Positions 30,901-41,700 of a stretch of DNA of 64,000 nucleotides are shown piece by piece. The position numbers and the translations under genes are program-made. Below the pieces are notes generated by a model. It made no database searches and was not told the DNA's origin. It was given only the letters and a program-made list of their open reading frames with translations. The stretch is from NCBI GenBank assembly GCA_003194525.1, contig NBIV01000177.1, forward strand, positions 62,001-126,000, read 5' to 3'. Numbering within the stretch: position 1 is the first letter of the stretch; each line of letters opens with the position of its first letter. This DNA comes from Gracilariopsis chorda. Taxonomy: Eukaryota > Rhodophyta > Florideophyceae > Gracilariales > Gracilariaceae.

Positions 30901-33900
30901 CTCAGACTCATCTCGCGATGCGAGTAGTTCGTCAAAGTCAGCATCCTCGTCCCAGTTTTCTGGCCCAGCCTCGACGGCACATTCCGGATCATCCGGGTCT
31001 ATGGCCATGAAACATGGGACTTCATCATCCTCCGTTGGGAGTGCTTCCCCGCTTGTGGGTAACCGCGACAAAGCGTCGGCCTGGGTGTTCTGCGCGCCCT
31101 TTTTATAAATGACTTGAAAGTCATATTCCGCGAGGCGGAGTCTCCAGCGCATGAGGCGTCCCGACGGGTCGGAGATATTCATCAATCACCTCAATGAGGA
31201 ATGATCCGTGTACACGGTGAAGTGAATTCCCATAAGGTAGGGGCGCAGAGTGTTCATCGCCCATACGACGGCGAGGCACTCTTTCTCCGATACGGAGTAG
31301 TTCCGCTCATGAACATTGAGCGAGCGCGACCAATAACCAATTGGATGTCGTTCCCCCTCGGGGGTGGTTTGAAAAGGAGCACACCCGACTTGGTAGTCGC
31401 TCGAGTCCGTATCTACGGAGTAGGGCAACCCAAGTTTTGGGAGATGTAGGATTGGTGCTGATGTGACAGCCTCCTTCAAGGAGTTAAAAGCTTCCGATTG
31501 CTCGGGCGTAAATGTTCCCAGTTTTGGGGGGTTCCCCTTTCGCAATAACGTGTTTAGGGGCGCCGCAGTATCCGAAAAGTTCGGGATAAACCGTCGATAG
31601 ACGTTGACCAGCCCCAAAAAGGAGCGCAGTTCCGTTTGAGTACGGGGTTCTTTCGCCTCAACGAGGGATTTGACTCGAGCTTTCTCGATCGCTAACCGTC
31701 CAGGACGGGTAATATGACCCAGATACTTCACAGTGTCTGTAAAAAACTCGCATTTTCTCAACTTGAGGGTAATTCCCGCATCTCGGAGTACGGTCAGCAT
31801 GTCTCGGACGTGAGTGAGATGGTCGTCCAACGAGTTGGAGAAGATGATAATATCATCAAGGTAGACCAGACAACTCCGCCACTTAAAGCGGTTGAGTGGA
31901 GTATCTACTGCACGCTGAAAGGTGGCGGGGGCGTTGGTTAACCTGAATGGCATCCGCTTGAAGCGGTACGTTCCTGCGTGGCAGGTGAATGCGGTTTTGT
32001 CGTGATCCTCCTGTCTGACAGGTACTTGCCAATATCCCCAATTGGCATCGAGGGCCGTGAACACTGTGGCGTCTCCAAGGGAGTCAATACAATCGTCCAT
32101 ACGAGGGATAGGGTACGTGTCCCTAGCAGTCACGGCATTGAGCCGGCGGTAGTCGACACAGAACCTCCAGGTTCCGTCGGCCTTTAAAGCCAGTACAACT
32201 GGGGATGCCCAGGGTGATTTAGCGGGCTCAATCACACCTGCGCGGAGCATCTTGTCCACTTGGGACTGCTCCTCTTCCCGAGCTTTCGGACCTGCACTGT
32301 AAGGGGGTTGTGCAACCGGTCGCGCACCGGGGATTAAATCGATCCGGTGTTCCGTTGCAATAATCTCGTCAAGCGAGCCATCCCACATTGTGGTGAATTC
32401 CCGTAACATTGTACGGAGTTTGTCGCTGTGCGACTCTGGCACGTGGCTGACGTCCAGCACCTCAAGTGCCTTTTCCGGATCAATCCGGTCGTTGCTCGAT
32501 GGAGCATTGTCCTGTGGAACAGGTGTGGTTCGCAATTCCGAGTTACTCGGTATGTTCGACGCTGAAGTAGCGGTTTCCTCCCCCTCCTTAGACTTGACGT
32601 CTTCGGACGGCGGGGCGAACTCCTCAGAAGAAGTGGTAACTCCGAGTACATCGGCGGCTGTCATCTTCGTTGGCAGCATTCCCATAGGATGGGGGGTTAC
32701 ACTCCCAATTACTTGGTGTTTGACCAGATACTGGGGGTGTTTGCCAAGGTTGGCAACCAATATCCAGAAAGGAACATCCGGGGACATGGAGACAATTCCA
32801 TTAGCCAGTGCCAGCTGGGATTTCTCGTACAACGAGGCGAGGGGTTGTATAACCCGAAGACCGTGTTGACGAGAATTTACCTGCCCCCAGACTTGGGACT
32901 CATGTGGTAAAGAAACCGATGCAGCGACGCGGAGCTTGGTGGACTCGCGGGACGCGGGCGGTGGTTCCTGCACAGCAGGGAGCGAAACTTGTTTCCGAGA
33001 GGACCGCTTTAGCGGGCGGCGAACAATCGGAACCGACGATCCGTCGTCAAGTTCTACACGCCTGAGGCGGGGCCTGATTGCGTCAACAAATCCGTCGCAG
33101 TAATCACATCCCAGTATGACTGGTGCTGCCAATGAACGGCAAACGATGAAGTCCAACTTCACCACAGAGGTACCAAGTCTCACGACGAGGTCCACTGTGC
33201 CCACCGTTTGTAACGGGTTGTTATTCGCATCCGAAATGTCGGGGACCGCGTCAGAGCGGATACGCGACCGCACAAGCGGGGGTAACAATGATTCCACAAC
33301 GAAGTTGGGGCCTGCACCTGTATCCAGGACGGTGAAAAACCTCACCATAAACTGGGGATCAAGGCCAAGGTCGGCATAGACCTTATAGTTGCGCTTGGCC
33401 AAAACCAAGACTCTACCGGGAATCCGGGGATTTTTACTCCGTATCCACGAGCGACACAACACACTGAGGTGCGCAGAGTCCGCTTCAGCGGTGTCTTTCC
33501 TCGAGAGGACTTTCACCGGGAGGGAGGCGGGGAAGCCTCGGGCGCCAACAGCCTCGTGTCTGAGGACGCCTCTCGCAAAGGGGAGACTCCCTCAGTTAGT
33601 TTTCCGCCTTCGGCGGTGGGTTGGTTTCCTCGACAACGAGTGCTTCATCCCGTTGACGGGGGTTTCTATCTGCATAAGCGGGGGTTGCAACGGATGGTAG
33701 CGTGATCTCCCGAATCGGGGTGTATGAAGCTTGCCGCGCACGCGGGGTCTGTGGTAGGGCATGGGAAAAGTCCGTTTTAGCACGGAGATAGGAAGCCGTC
33801 GGGACGGAACGTTTCTCCTCTGGAGTGAGGGCCTCGTAGTTTTCCACCACCTTGGCCATATCCTTCAGTGAGCAGATACATTGAGGGGAGGTATGGCCAG

Positions 33901-35853
33901 GGGCATAACATAGGTGGCAAATGAGAGCCGACACCGCGACACGCGGATTATTATTCCGAGTGTCGGAGAAGCGAACCGCAGGGCGGGTGTCAGTCCATCC
34001 AGGCCGTTGATAACGGGATTGACCGTTTGAGAACGGGAGTCGTTGGGGTTGGGCCCGACTGATACCACCGTACAAAACCGGGTCTTCTGTTGCCGTATCA
34101 CGGGTCATCTCCGTCGTCAACGGCAAATCACTGGTGGGTGTCGACAAACCATCCCCCTGCACTAAATGCACGGTATCAAATCCCTGTCCAGGGTTCCCAT
34201 CCGCAGTGAGCGGGAGTGAGGAAGCTTCGCTTTCCAGCAACAACGCCTTGGCGGATTTAGACCGATTGTTCGGAGTTCTTGCACGGAGTGCATCCCCTTC
34301 CACTCGAGCGTGTTGGCCCAGCTCGAGATAGGTAATCCTCCGCTTGTCCTCCCGATAATGGGTAACTAAACTCCGGATTGCCGGGTGAAGACCATCGATG
34401 AACATGGTACTGCGCTCCCCAGCGGGGTATACGTTACCACATCTGTGGAAAACCTTGTTAAGGCGCACCGAGTAATCGGTCTCGGTCTCTCCAGCACGCT
34501 GGCTTGTATCTCTCAAAGCGAGGATAGCCTGCTGAATAGCGGTGTTTGTGGCGTAGGAGCGCAGAAGATACTGCACAGCCTCCAGCCAGCAAGTAACCCC
34601 TACCTCGGAGGCACGAAAAGATCCTCTGACAGAGTTGTATTGGTCCTCCGCCACTCCCCGTAAGAAATATGGTAAAGCCAAATAGGCTTGTCCCTCATTC
34701 ATACCGAGGATATCGGCCTCCGCTACAAAGCGGGATAGGAAATCCAGTACTAGGACCGGGTCCTCAACAGTAAAATACTGGTTGCGGAGCGAGAGCTGCA
34801 TTCGCTTAATGCATTCTCGCACCTTTCCCGTACCATGGGGCGTATGTCCAAGTGACGAATCTTCGAGCCGGTATTACCGGTATGATAAAAGCTTCCGGTA
34901 GTCCGGGTTTGTCGGTTTCAATTCCCGGAGACCGGGGTGTCTTCTCCCCTTCTGGCGGGTTCGGATCACACCTTCAGTTGCCGATGACCGCTTCGAGCGG
35001 GAGGAGTAGCCTCGCTTCTCGTCCTCCGCGTCGGAGTCCGAGGAGCTCGAGCTAACTGAATGGTTTCGGGATGAGTCCGACGATGTCGAAGATTCGGATT
35101 CCGAATATTTTCCGTGGTGTTTCCGTCGATGACGGCGTTTCTTCTTCCCAGCAAGCTGGTCGTTGTGCAATGCCTCGTTTACTGGATCATCCGGGGATGG
35201 TTTGTCCATGAGGAGGAACTGCTCCAGCGTCTCCAGGCAGGCACCAATCCTATCAAATTGGGCTTCAACTCCTTCGATGAAGGTGGCGGGTTGTCCCAAA
35301 CTATCCAACACGGAGTTGAAGTCAGACCGTAAAATACGGAGTTCCTCGGCAACCTCCTTTACGGGGGTTGCCAAAACCACCTCTTGGAGGGATTTTAGTT
35401 CCCCTAGAAGGGTGTCATGGGCGGTCCACAGAGCGTGGACCTGGGATTCAGGGAAGTCCCCTGGGGGGTGTTATCGCCCGTTCCACGGGGGCTCGAAGCC
35501 GCGACAGCAGGAGCAGGCTGGGGTGCCTGGGGCACTGCGGCAACAGCCGGAGTCGATGCTGCATTCCCCTGCGAGGGTGATAAAGAGGGCAAAAGGAGGT
35601 TCCGGGGTTCCCGGTCGGGGGTATCATTCCGCAATGAAACGGCGCCAGCACGGCTGGAACTTGTCCGTATAGGGACACGGGGTACAAACCAAACTTCGGA
35701 AGTGTCCGCGTTCTCGCGGGAGCGACTACGAGTCACCACTGGCTCCGCATCGGAGGGATTTCTCGACATGAGAAAATACCGTTACGACTGGAAACGATCA
35801 CGTAACTTCCGGTGAATGAAAACAAACCTCGTAAGAGGGAAAACAAAAATCGA

Positions 35854-35871
35854 TTCTAAGTCAGGAGAACA
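35854..35871 (-). other. Element 1 primer-binding site (candidate)
   Basis: Three bases inside the 5' LTR on the minus strand is TGTTCTCCTGACTTAGAA. It is closely related to the element 2 site, which starts with the TGG complementary to a tRNA CCA end. Confidence 0.55.
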
Positions 35872-35874
35872 CTT

Positions 35875-36700
35875 TGTGGTGCAACGCTCTAAAGGGGAGA
35901 AACACCGAAAGACGTTCAGGATCTTTCCTCCGTGGAGGTGAACCCAGTTGGGTAGAGCCCCTCTAAGGGTGGCACGGCGGAGCCAGTTAGTAAGACCGAG
36001 GCCACCCTTCGCGACTAGCGCAAGAGGGTTTACGACAAGAATTGGTATCCGCGAGAGCGGGAATGCGTCCTCGCCAGAGGTAGGTTTCCCCGTAAGTGGG
36101 GGTGTGTGAGCGGATGCACACACGAGAGCTGCGGATAGCGGGAGGTGCTACCCTAAAAAGGGGAAAAAGGAAGGGCGAAGAGGAGGAAGAGAGGACGAAG
36201 AGAGTCGGGAGAGCGACGGGGGCGAGCGGCGATGCCGGTAACGATATCCCTATACAGGGCGAAACACCAATGCAATTGGAATAATATGACTCCCAGTGAT
36301 GGGTCCCTTTAGATGTGCAAGGGGGTTAGATGTCCCGTGGTTCACGGCGTTTTCCTCCAAGGAGGAGTAGAGCACGCGCGCAAGCGGTAACAACTAGAGC
36401 CAATTCCCCAGGTTGGGGTCCCTTGTTGGGGAAGGTTTACTGGTGCGACGACAGTGCGCCGTCGCATTAAGTACTAGCTTCCCAGAAATGGGTGTGAAAA
36501 TAATAAATAAAATCAACTAAAATACTCCACATTTCGTGGCAACATCCACTACTGTTTCCAACCGCCAATTGACCCAAAACGGTGTCCCACGTGTCCATAT
36601 CCACCATTGTGGGGCGTAGTTCATATACACACTACACAACCGATAATATCTGGAAAGCATTCCAGTACCAAGAATCCATCCCTGAGGGCGTTGCACTACA
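35875..36700 (-). repeat. Element 1 right LTR (5' LTR)
   Basis: 826 bp, TGTGGTGCAA...TTGCACTACA on the plus strand. Compared with the left LTR the first 200 bases or so differ at many places, while much of the remainder is nearly identical. The uneven divergence is unusual for two LTRs born together. Confidence 0.92.
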
Positions 36701-36704
36701 GCGC

Positions 36705-37140
36705 CTATGAAAGTTGGAAAGCAGGGAAGGGGAAGGACGGCCACTCATGAAAGGCGTCGGTTCTGGTTTCCAATACAACATTGTGCAGGTGTTGGATTTT
36801 GAAACAGAGAGACCGTGGGACAGCCACTCGTTGGACGCAACGGCTCACTTCACTGTGTTGCATGGAGCAATGACGGAAATTATATTGCGTCAGGCGCAGA
36901 TGACAACACGGTGCGCGTATGAAAGCTTTAATACGGAGAGCCGCTGCAAAAGCAGCAAATGGGTCACACGGACCTGGTAGATTGCGTTTCGTTGATCTAT
37001 GACCAAGCGATTGTTGTGCCAAATTCGGCGGGCAGGACGGTTTTTGTGTAAAACTTGGAGAGCGGAAAGCTGGTGGGCCAGCGGCTCGAGCACTAATTTT
37101 GAGTCATCAAGGGGTGTGTGACCTGGGAGGGATTGCAAGT
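36705..37140 (+). pseudogene. WD40-repeat pseudogene fragment
   Basis: Right next to element 1, one plus-strand frame reads GSLHCVAWSNDGNYIASGAD followed by DNTVRV, an unmistakable WD40 blade. A further repeat follows (GHTDLVDCVSLIYD, then NLESGKLVGQ). Upstream, VLDFETER in a neighbouring frame corresponds to the end of a preceding blade. Frames change and stops occur: a TGA replaces the Trp codon after NTVRV, and a stop precedes NLESGKL. So this is a decayed piece of a beta-propeller gene of about two blades. The wording resembles the many-bladed WD40 proteins of fungi, algae and cyanobacteria. Its parent gene is not in the window. Confidence 0.72.
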
Positions 37141-37793
37141 TGTATTGCCGGAGTGGTGCAGTGTGGGAATGGTCTGTAGCGTGGCGCACGGCGAGTAAGT
37201 TGAAAAGGGTGGCGACGAGACTTGGGGCACTGTACAACGGGGGCACCGGAGGTACAAGTGGCGAGAGGGCGCCTCGGGTGGAGGCTGCGAAAGAGGTTGG
37301 CCCTTAAATTGAGATCAAATCTCATAGGGACTCCCCCGCCTTTTCCACCTAGAGCAACAGAAGGGGGGGCCTGCTTGAGAGGTTTTCACCTGTAAGCATT
37401 GTAAGGAGCACACAACACAAGAAAAATTTACCATTTAATGCTATTCTTTCATTTCATCAGAAATAACGTCTTTAGTGGGTTAACCGTAAAACTGGTTACA
37501 TCCTGTATCATATCATGATTATTCCCACACTCTCAATCCAAGAAGGCAAGCTTAAGAACACTCGAGTGATCTCTGAAGGTCTTCAGACTATGTGAAAGTA
37601 GTCAAAAAGCTTCGAATTCGAGCCATATCTTGGTCATGCATCTTCTGCAAAGGCGTATAAGCCTCAAAAAAAGAACCATTTCTTTGTAGAATTAATGAAT
37701 ATATGAGCTAAGTCAATAAAGTACAGATCTAGCGAAATTGGTGCCTCACATTCTGCAACCATCTTTTCTAGCCTTAGCTTGTTTCAAAGACTT
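37141..37793. other. Spacer between WD40 relic and element 2
   Basis: 650 bp, A/T-rich toward its right end, with no coding frame or repeat that I can support. Confidence 0.4.
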
Positions 37794-38701
37794 TGAAGTG
37801 CAATCCTCAAGGAGGAAGACTCAGCGATGCCCTGTGGACTTGGTGTTTTTTTTGCCGCTTTCGCGTGTTTATGATTACTACCGCTATTTGCGGGTGTCTC
37901 AGTCCTCAGCGGATCCGCGCTGTGCGCCAGGTGCACACCTGTGCATGCGCCGTGTGCCGCCCAAGGCGTGAGTGGACCACGTGTGACACAGATAGTCAAG
38001 AGGAGGTTGGCACCACGGTGTGGACATTTAGTTAACTTATATTTATTATTTATTATTTATCTACGCTACAGTAGGGAGATTACTACACTATATAGTGGCT
38101 CGGCGACCTCGCCCTGACACTGAGTAAACTTCCCCAACCAGGATTCTTGGCTCTAAGTCTTTTCCGCTTTCGCGAGTCTTCTACACTCCTCGGAGGTAAA
38201 GCCGCGTTACTAACGGTAGACCTATCTACCCTGCATCACTAGGAGTATCACCGCCTTGGGCACTTGTCACTTAATTAACCACCGCCGTGTTCTCGCCCCT
38301 GTATAGGGTTTCCTTTGTACCCTTTTTTTCGTGGTCCCGTTGGCCCACTCCCCCGTCGCCCCCAATCGGGCGTCCCCCGTATTTCCCTTACCCCACTCTC
38401 GTGGTTCTTACCCCTTTGTGTGGTTGCTAGTCACCGCTGACGCGTGTCTCTCGTGCCGGTATCCCGTGACGTATTCCCCCACTTACGTGGACTCGTACTC
38501 CTTGGAAGGGCTGTTTTCCCATTCGTGGTGATCCTAATCCTACCGTTTCAACTCTCCCCGCTTGGCGTGAGGGTGAGCCTCGGCTTTACAACCCGACTTC
38601 GTCGTGCTCATCCGGAGAGGCTCCGTTCGCTGTGTTACCCTCCAGAGGGGAAGATTCCGAACGTCTTCGTGTGTTGTCCCGCTTGCGGGTATTGCACTAC
38701 A
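37794..38701 (+). repeat. Element 2 5' LTR
   Basis: 908 bp, TGAAGTGCAA...TTGCACTACA, near-identical to 46742-47647. Its last 70 bases (from the CCTC hairpin through AAGATTCCGAACGTCTT to the end) are recognisably related to the corresponding end of the element 1 LTR, while most of the rest is not. Confidence 0.95.
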
Positions 38702-38704
38702 AAG

Positions 38705-38722
38705 TGGTCTCCCGACCTAGAA
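38705..38722 (+). other. Element 2 primer-binding site
   Basis: TGGTCTCCCGACCTAGAA begins three bases after the LTR. Its complement ends in ...GGGAGACCA, the form of a tRNA 3' end with CCA, and the next bases extend into a T-loop-like TTCGATTC complement. The tRNA identity is not determined. Confidence 0.7.
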
Positions 38723-41700
38723 TCGGAAACGGTTAGGTTTTGTATTACCTCTCCTCGGAGATTCACTGTCCAAACTTTTGGTTTCTTACCACTTCCTGGG
38801 AGTTTTTGGTCTACACATGTCTCGGCGACCATCCTCCGCCGGACCCGTTGTCACGCGGAGTCGTTCCGTCAGTGACGTGGAAGAGGCAGAGATCTCGAAG
38901 GTCCCCACTGGCCACCCTCGACGTGCCACTTTGAAAGGCAAGTCGAAGGGCCAAGACTCGTCGAGAGCCCAGAAACCCCCGCCTAAGGCGTTGAAGGACG
39001 CTCCCAACTCTGGTGTCGACCCGGCTTCTGCCGATGTAGCTGCACCCCGGAGGGGAGACCCCGATACCGACGTCCCCCCTAGTGTCCAAGCGCAGCTTGA
39101 GGAGATGCGTGAAGCACACAATGCCCTCGTGGAGGAGTTTGAAGTCCTGCGTGTCAGGTTTGATACCTCTTCTATGAAGGATTTGGCTGAGGACATTCGC
39201 CTTTTAAGGGTGGATGTCAACACTGTGTTGGAATGTTTTGGTGGCCCTGCCAACTATGTTGAGAATGTGGAAACCCGATTTGATCGTGTCAGTGCCCGTC
39301 TGAGGACGTTGGAGCAAACTATCTTGATGGATGACAACGTCCCGGGTGAGGCCACTGCTGTCTCGCAAAAAGCGAAGCGCGAGAAGAAAGATTCTACCCG
39401 CCGCACTCGTAAGAAGCAGCCCAAGCACAATCCCGACTCGTCAGATTCCTCCCTTTCTTCACAGGATTCTCGCCATTCAGATGGTTCGGTGTCGTCGGAT
39501 TCTTCGTCGGACGATGATCCTCGCCGACGCCCGTCCCATTCTAAACGGTCTTCTTCCACCCAAGGTGTGATTCGCCCCCGGAGGAAGGGAAGGAAACACT
39601 TAGGATTGAGGGAACTCAAATGTACTAATCCCCTCTACAATAGGTTGGTATCGTACCGATATTATCGGCTTGAGGACTCCTCATTGGATCGTACATCCCG
39701 TGGTACAGGTAAGGTGAAGGACTGCATAAAGCGTATGCAGCTTTCCCTTTGTACCCAGTCCTTTTCTGGAGAGGATCCCATATTGGTGTTAGACTTCCTC
39801 GGAAGATTCGTTTCCAAAGCGGACATACTTGGTATGAACGAAGGACAGGCGTTTATTGCCCTACCGTATTTTCTACGTGGCCTCGCCGAGGATCAATACA
39901 ACTCTGTAAGAGGTTCTTCCCGAGCCTCCGAAGGAGGTGTAACGTGCTGGCCGGAAGCAGTTTAGTACCTCTTGCGATCCTACGCGACGAACAACGCTAT
40001 TCAGGCGGCTATTCTCGCTTTACGCGATACCCGCCAGAAATCTGGAGAGACGGAAACCGAATTCTCGGTACGCCTTAATAAGGCTTTCCACAGGTGTGGC
40101 AATGTTTACTCCTCTGGAGAGCGCTGCACCATGTACATCGATGGATTGGATCGGGCAATCCGTACGCTGGTGGCCCGATATCGGGAGGATCGTCGTAACA
40201 CCACCTACCTGGATTTGATTCAACACGCGCAAGCGGAAGGTGATGCACTTCGAGCTCGTATCCCTGCATCGAAGTCTCGTCCCGCCAAGGCGTTGATGAT
40301 GGAAGCCAGTTCACCATCTTTATCGCTAGCAGCGAGTGGACGCCCTTCAAGGGACTACGATAACGTTTACCTCGCTCAGGCCGGTGCTCAGTTTATTCCG
40401 ACAACGGAACTGCCGTCCACGACGGATGCGTCCTACGACACAGCTCAGGAGAATTCCCTGCTGTATGTTGACGGACCCCGTGTTCACGGATCTCGCATTC
40501 CCTATTCGAATGGTGCCCTCCGGCAGAGTCGTCCCGGATGGAAGGATACCCGCCCAGCGGTGAGACACACGGATGCTCGTTCCGCTCAGCCGCCCCCACG
40601 CTCTGGAGTCATATGCCACATATGTTACGAACACGGTCAAATTTCACCGGACTGCATCCTCACTTTGAGAGAAGTAACCCGAGTGATCGGTAAATATGAA
40701 GCCCTTACACCAGCGGAGAAGCAGACCGTTCCGATTGCCTCGTACTTACGAGCGAAGACGGACTTCCCCCGGAATATCCCGGATACGAACCCGCGACACG
40801 CGTTGCTTTCCCCTGCTGAGCAGGTCACTAACCCCCGTCTTGTTCGACAAGACACCCCCGCTAGCGCTCCACTGCTAGTGGTTCAGGACTCTGAGACCCC
40901 GCCTCAAGCGGAACGGGCTCAGGAAAACTGATTTCGGGAGTCTCCCCTACGGGAGAGGCGCCCTCAGAGTTGAGGTTGAAGGCGCCCGAGGCGTCACTGC
41001 CTCGCTCCCCGGTCAAAATCCTTACTAGGAAACAGGCCGTCTCGGACGTGAACTCTGAACACTTTAGTGTTCTGCGTCGACCGTGGAAACGTGTTCGAAA
41101 CAACCGGTTCCCGGACAGAGTTTTGGTAATGGCCAAGAGAAACTACAAGGTATATGCTGACCTTGGCCTTTACAACCAGTTTATGGTGCGAGTTCTCACT
41201 GTTTTGGACACAGGTGCAGGCCCGAACTTCATCGTTGAGTCGCTCCTGCCACCGTCATTGCAGTCTCAGATCTGCCATGGCGTGATACCGGATGTCGCGG
41301 ATGCAAATGATAACCCGTTATCAACGGTTGGGACAATCGACCTGGTCGTGCGCTTTGGCTCCTTTCTTGTGAAACTCAACTTTATTGTTTGTCGGAAACT
41401 TGCCGCCCCTTTGATCTTGGGATGCGACTTCTGTGACAGATTCGTCGATGCCATCAGGCCCCGTCTGAGACGTGTGGAAATGGAAGACGGCTCCTCCGTT
41501 TCGATCGTACGTCGTCCTCTACGACGTGCCTCGAAGAAGCACGTTCCATTACCTGCTGCGCAGGAACCCCCACCGGCTTCCCGGGGCTCTACAAAGCTCC
41601 GCGTTGCCGTGTCTGTCCAACTTCCACCGGAATCTCAAGTTTGGGTACGAGTCACTTCCCGTCAACACGGTTTACGAGTAGTTCAACCCCTTTCATCCTT

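Larger units (their letters stand above)
26529..36700 (-). mobile_element. Ty3/gypsy chromovirus LTR retroelement, element 1 (fossil)
   Basis: About 10.2 kb between two LTRs. Reading from high to low coordinates the parts are: gag at about 35.8-33.6 kb with a CCHC zinc knuckle (CHLCYAPGHTSPQC); an aspartic protease with VLDTGAGPN near 33.3 kb; reverse transcriptase with YLDDII near 31.85 kb; RNase H at about 31.5-31.2 kb; integrase with HHCC region and DDE core at about 30.7-29.7 kb; and a chromodomain (RVRWYGY...DTWEPIEHLP) at about 28.4-28.2 kb. The gag-protease-RT-RNaseH-integrase order plus a chromodomain places it in the Ty3/gypsy chromoviruses. The inside is broken by only a few interruptions, yet its LTRs differ visibly and no matching target duplication flanks it, so it may be a recombinant. 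It looks like a moderately old, non-functional copy. Confidence 0.93.

Noticed and set aside
38340-38880. Open frame in the element 2 LTR and leader as a separate gene
   Set aside because: It lies within the LTR, repeats at the other LTR and has no domain.
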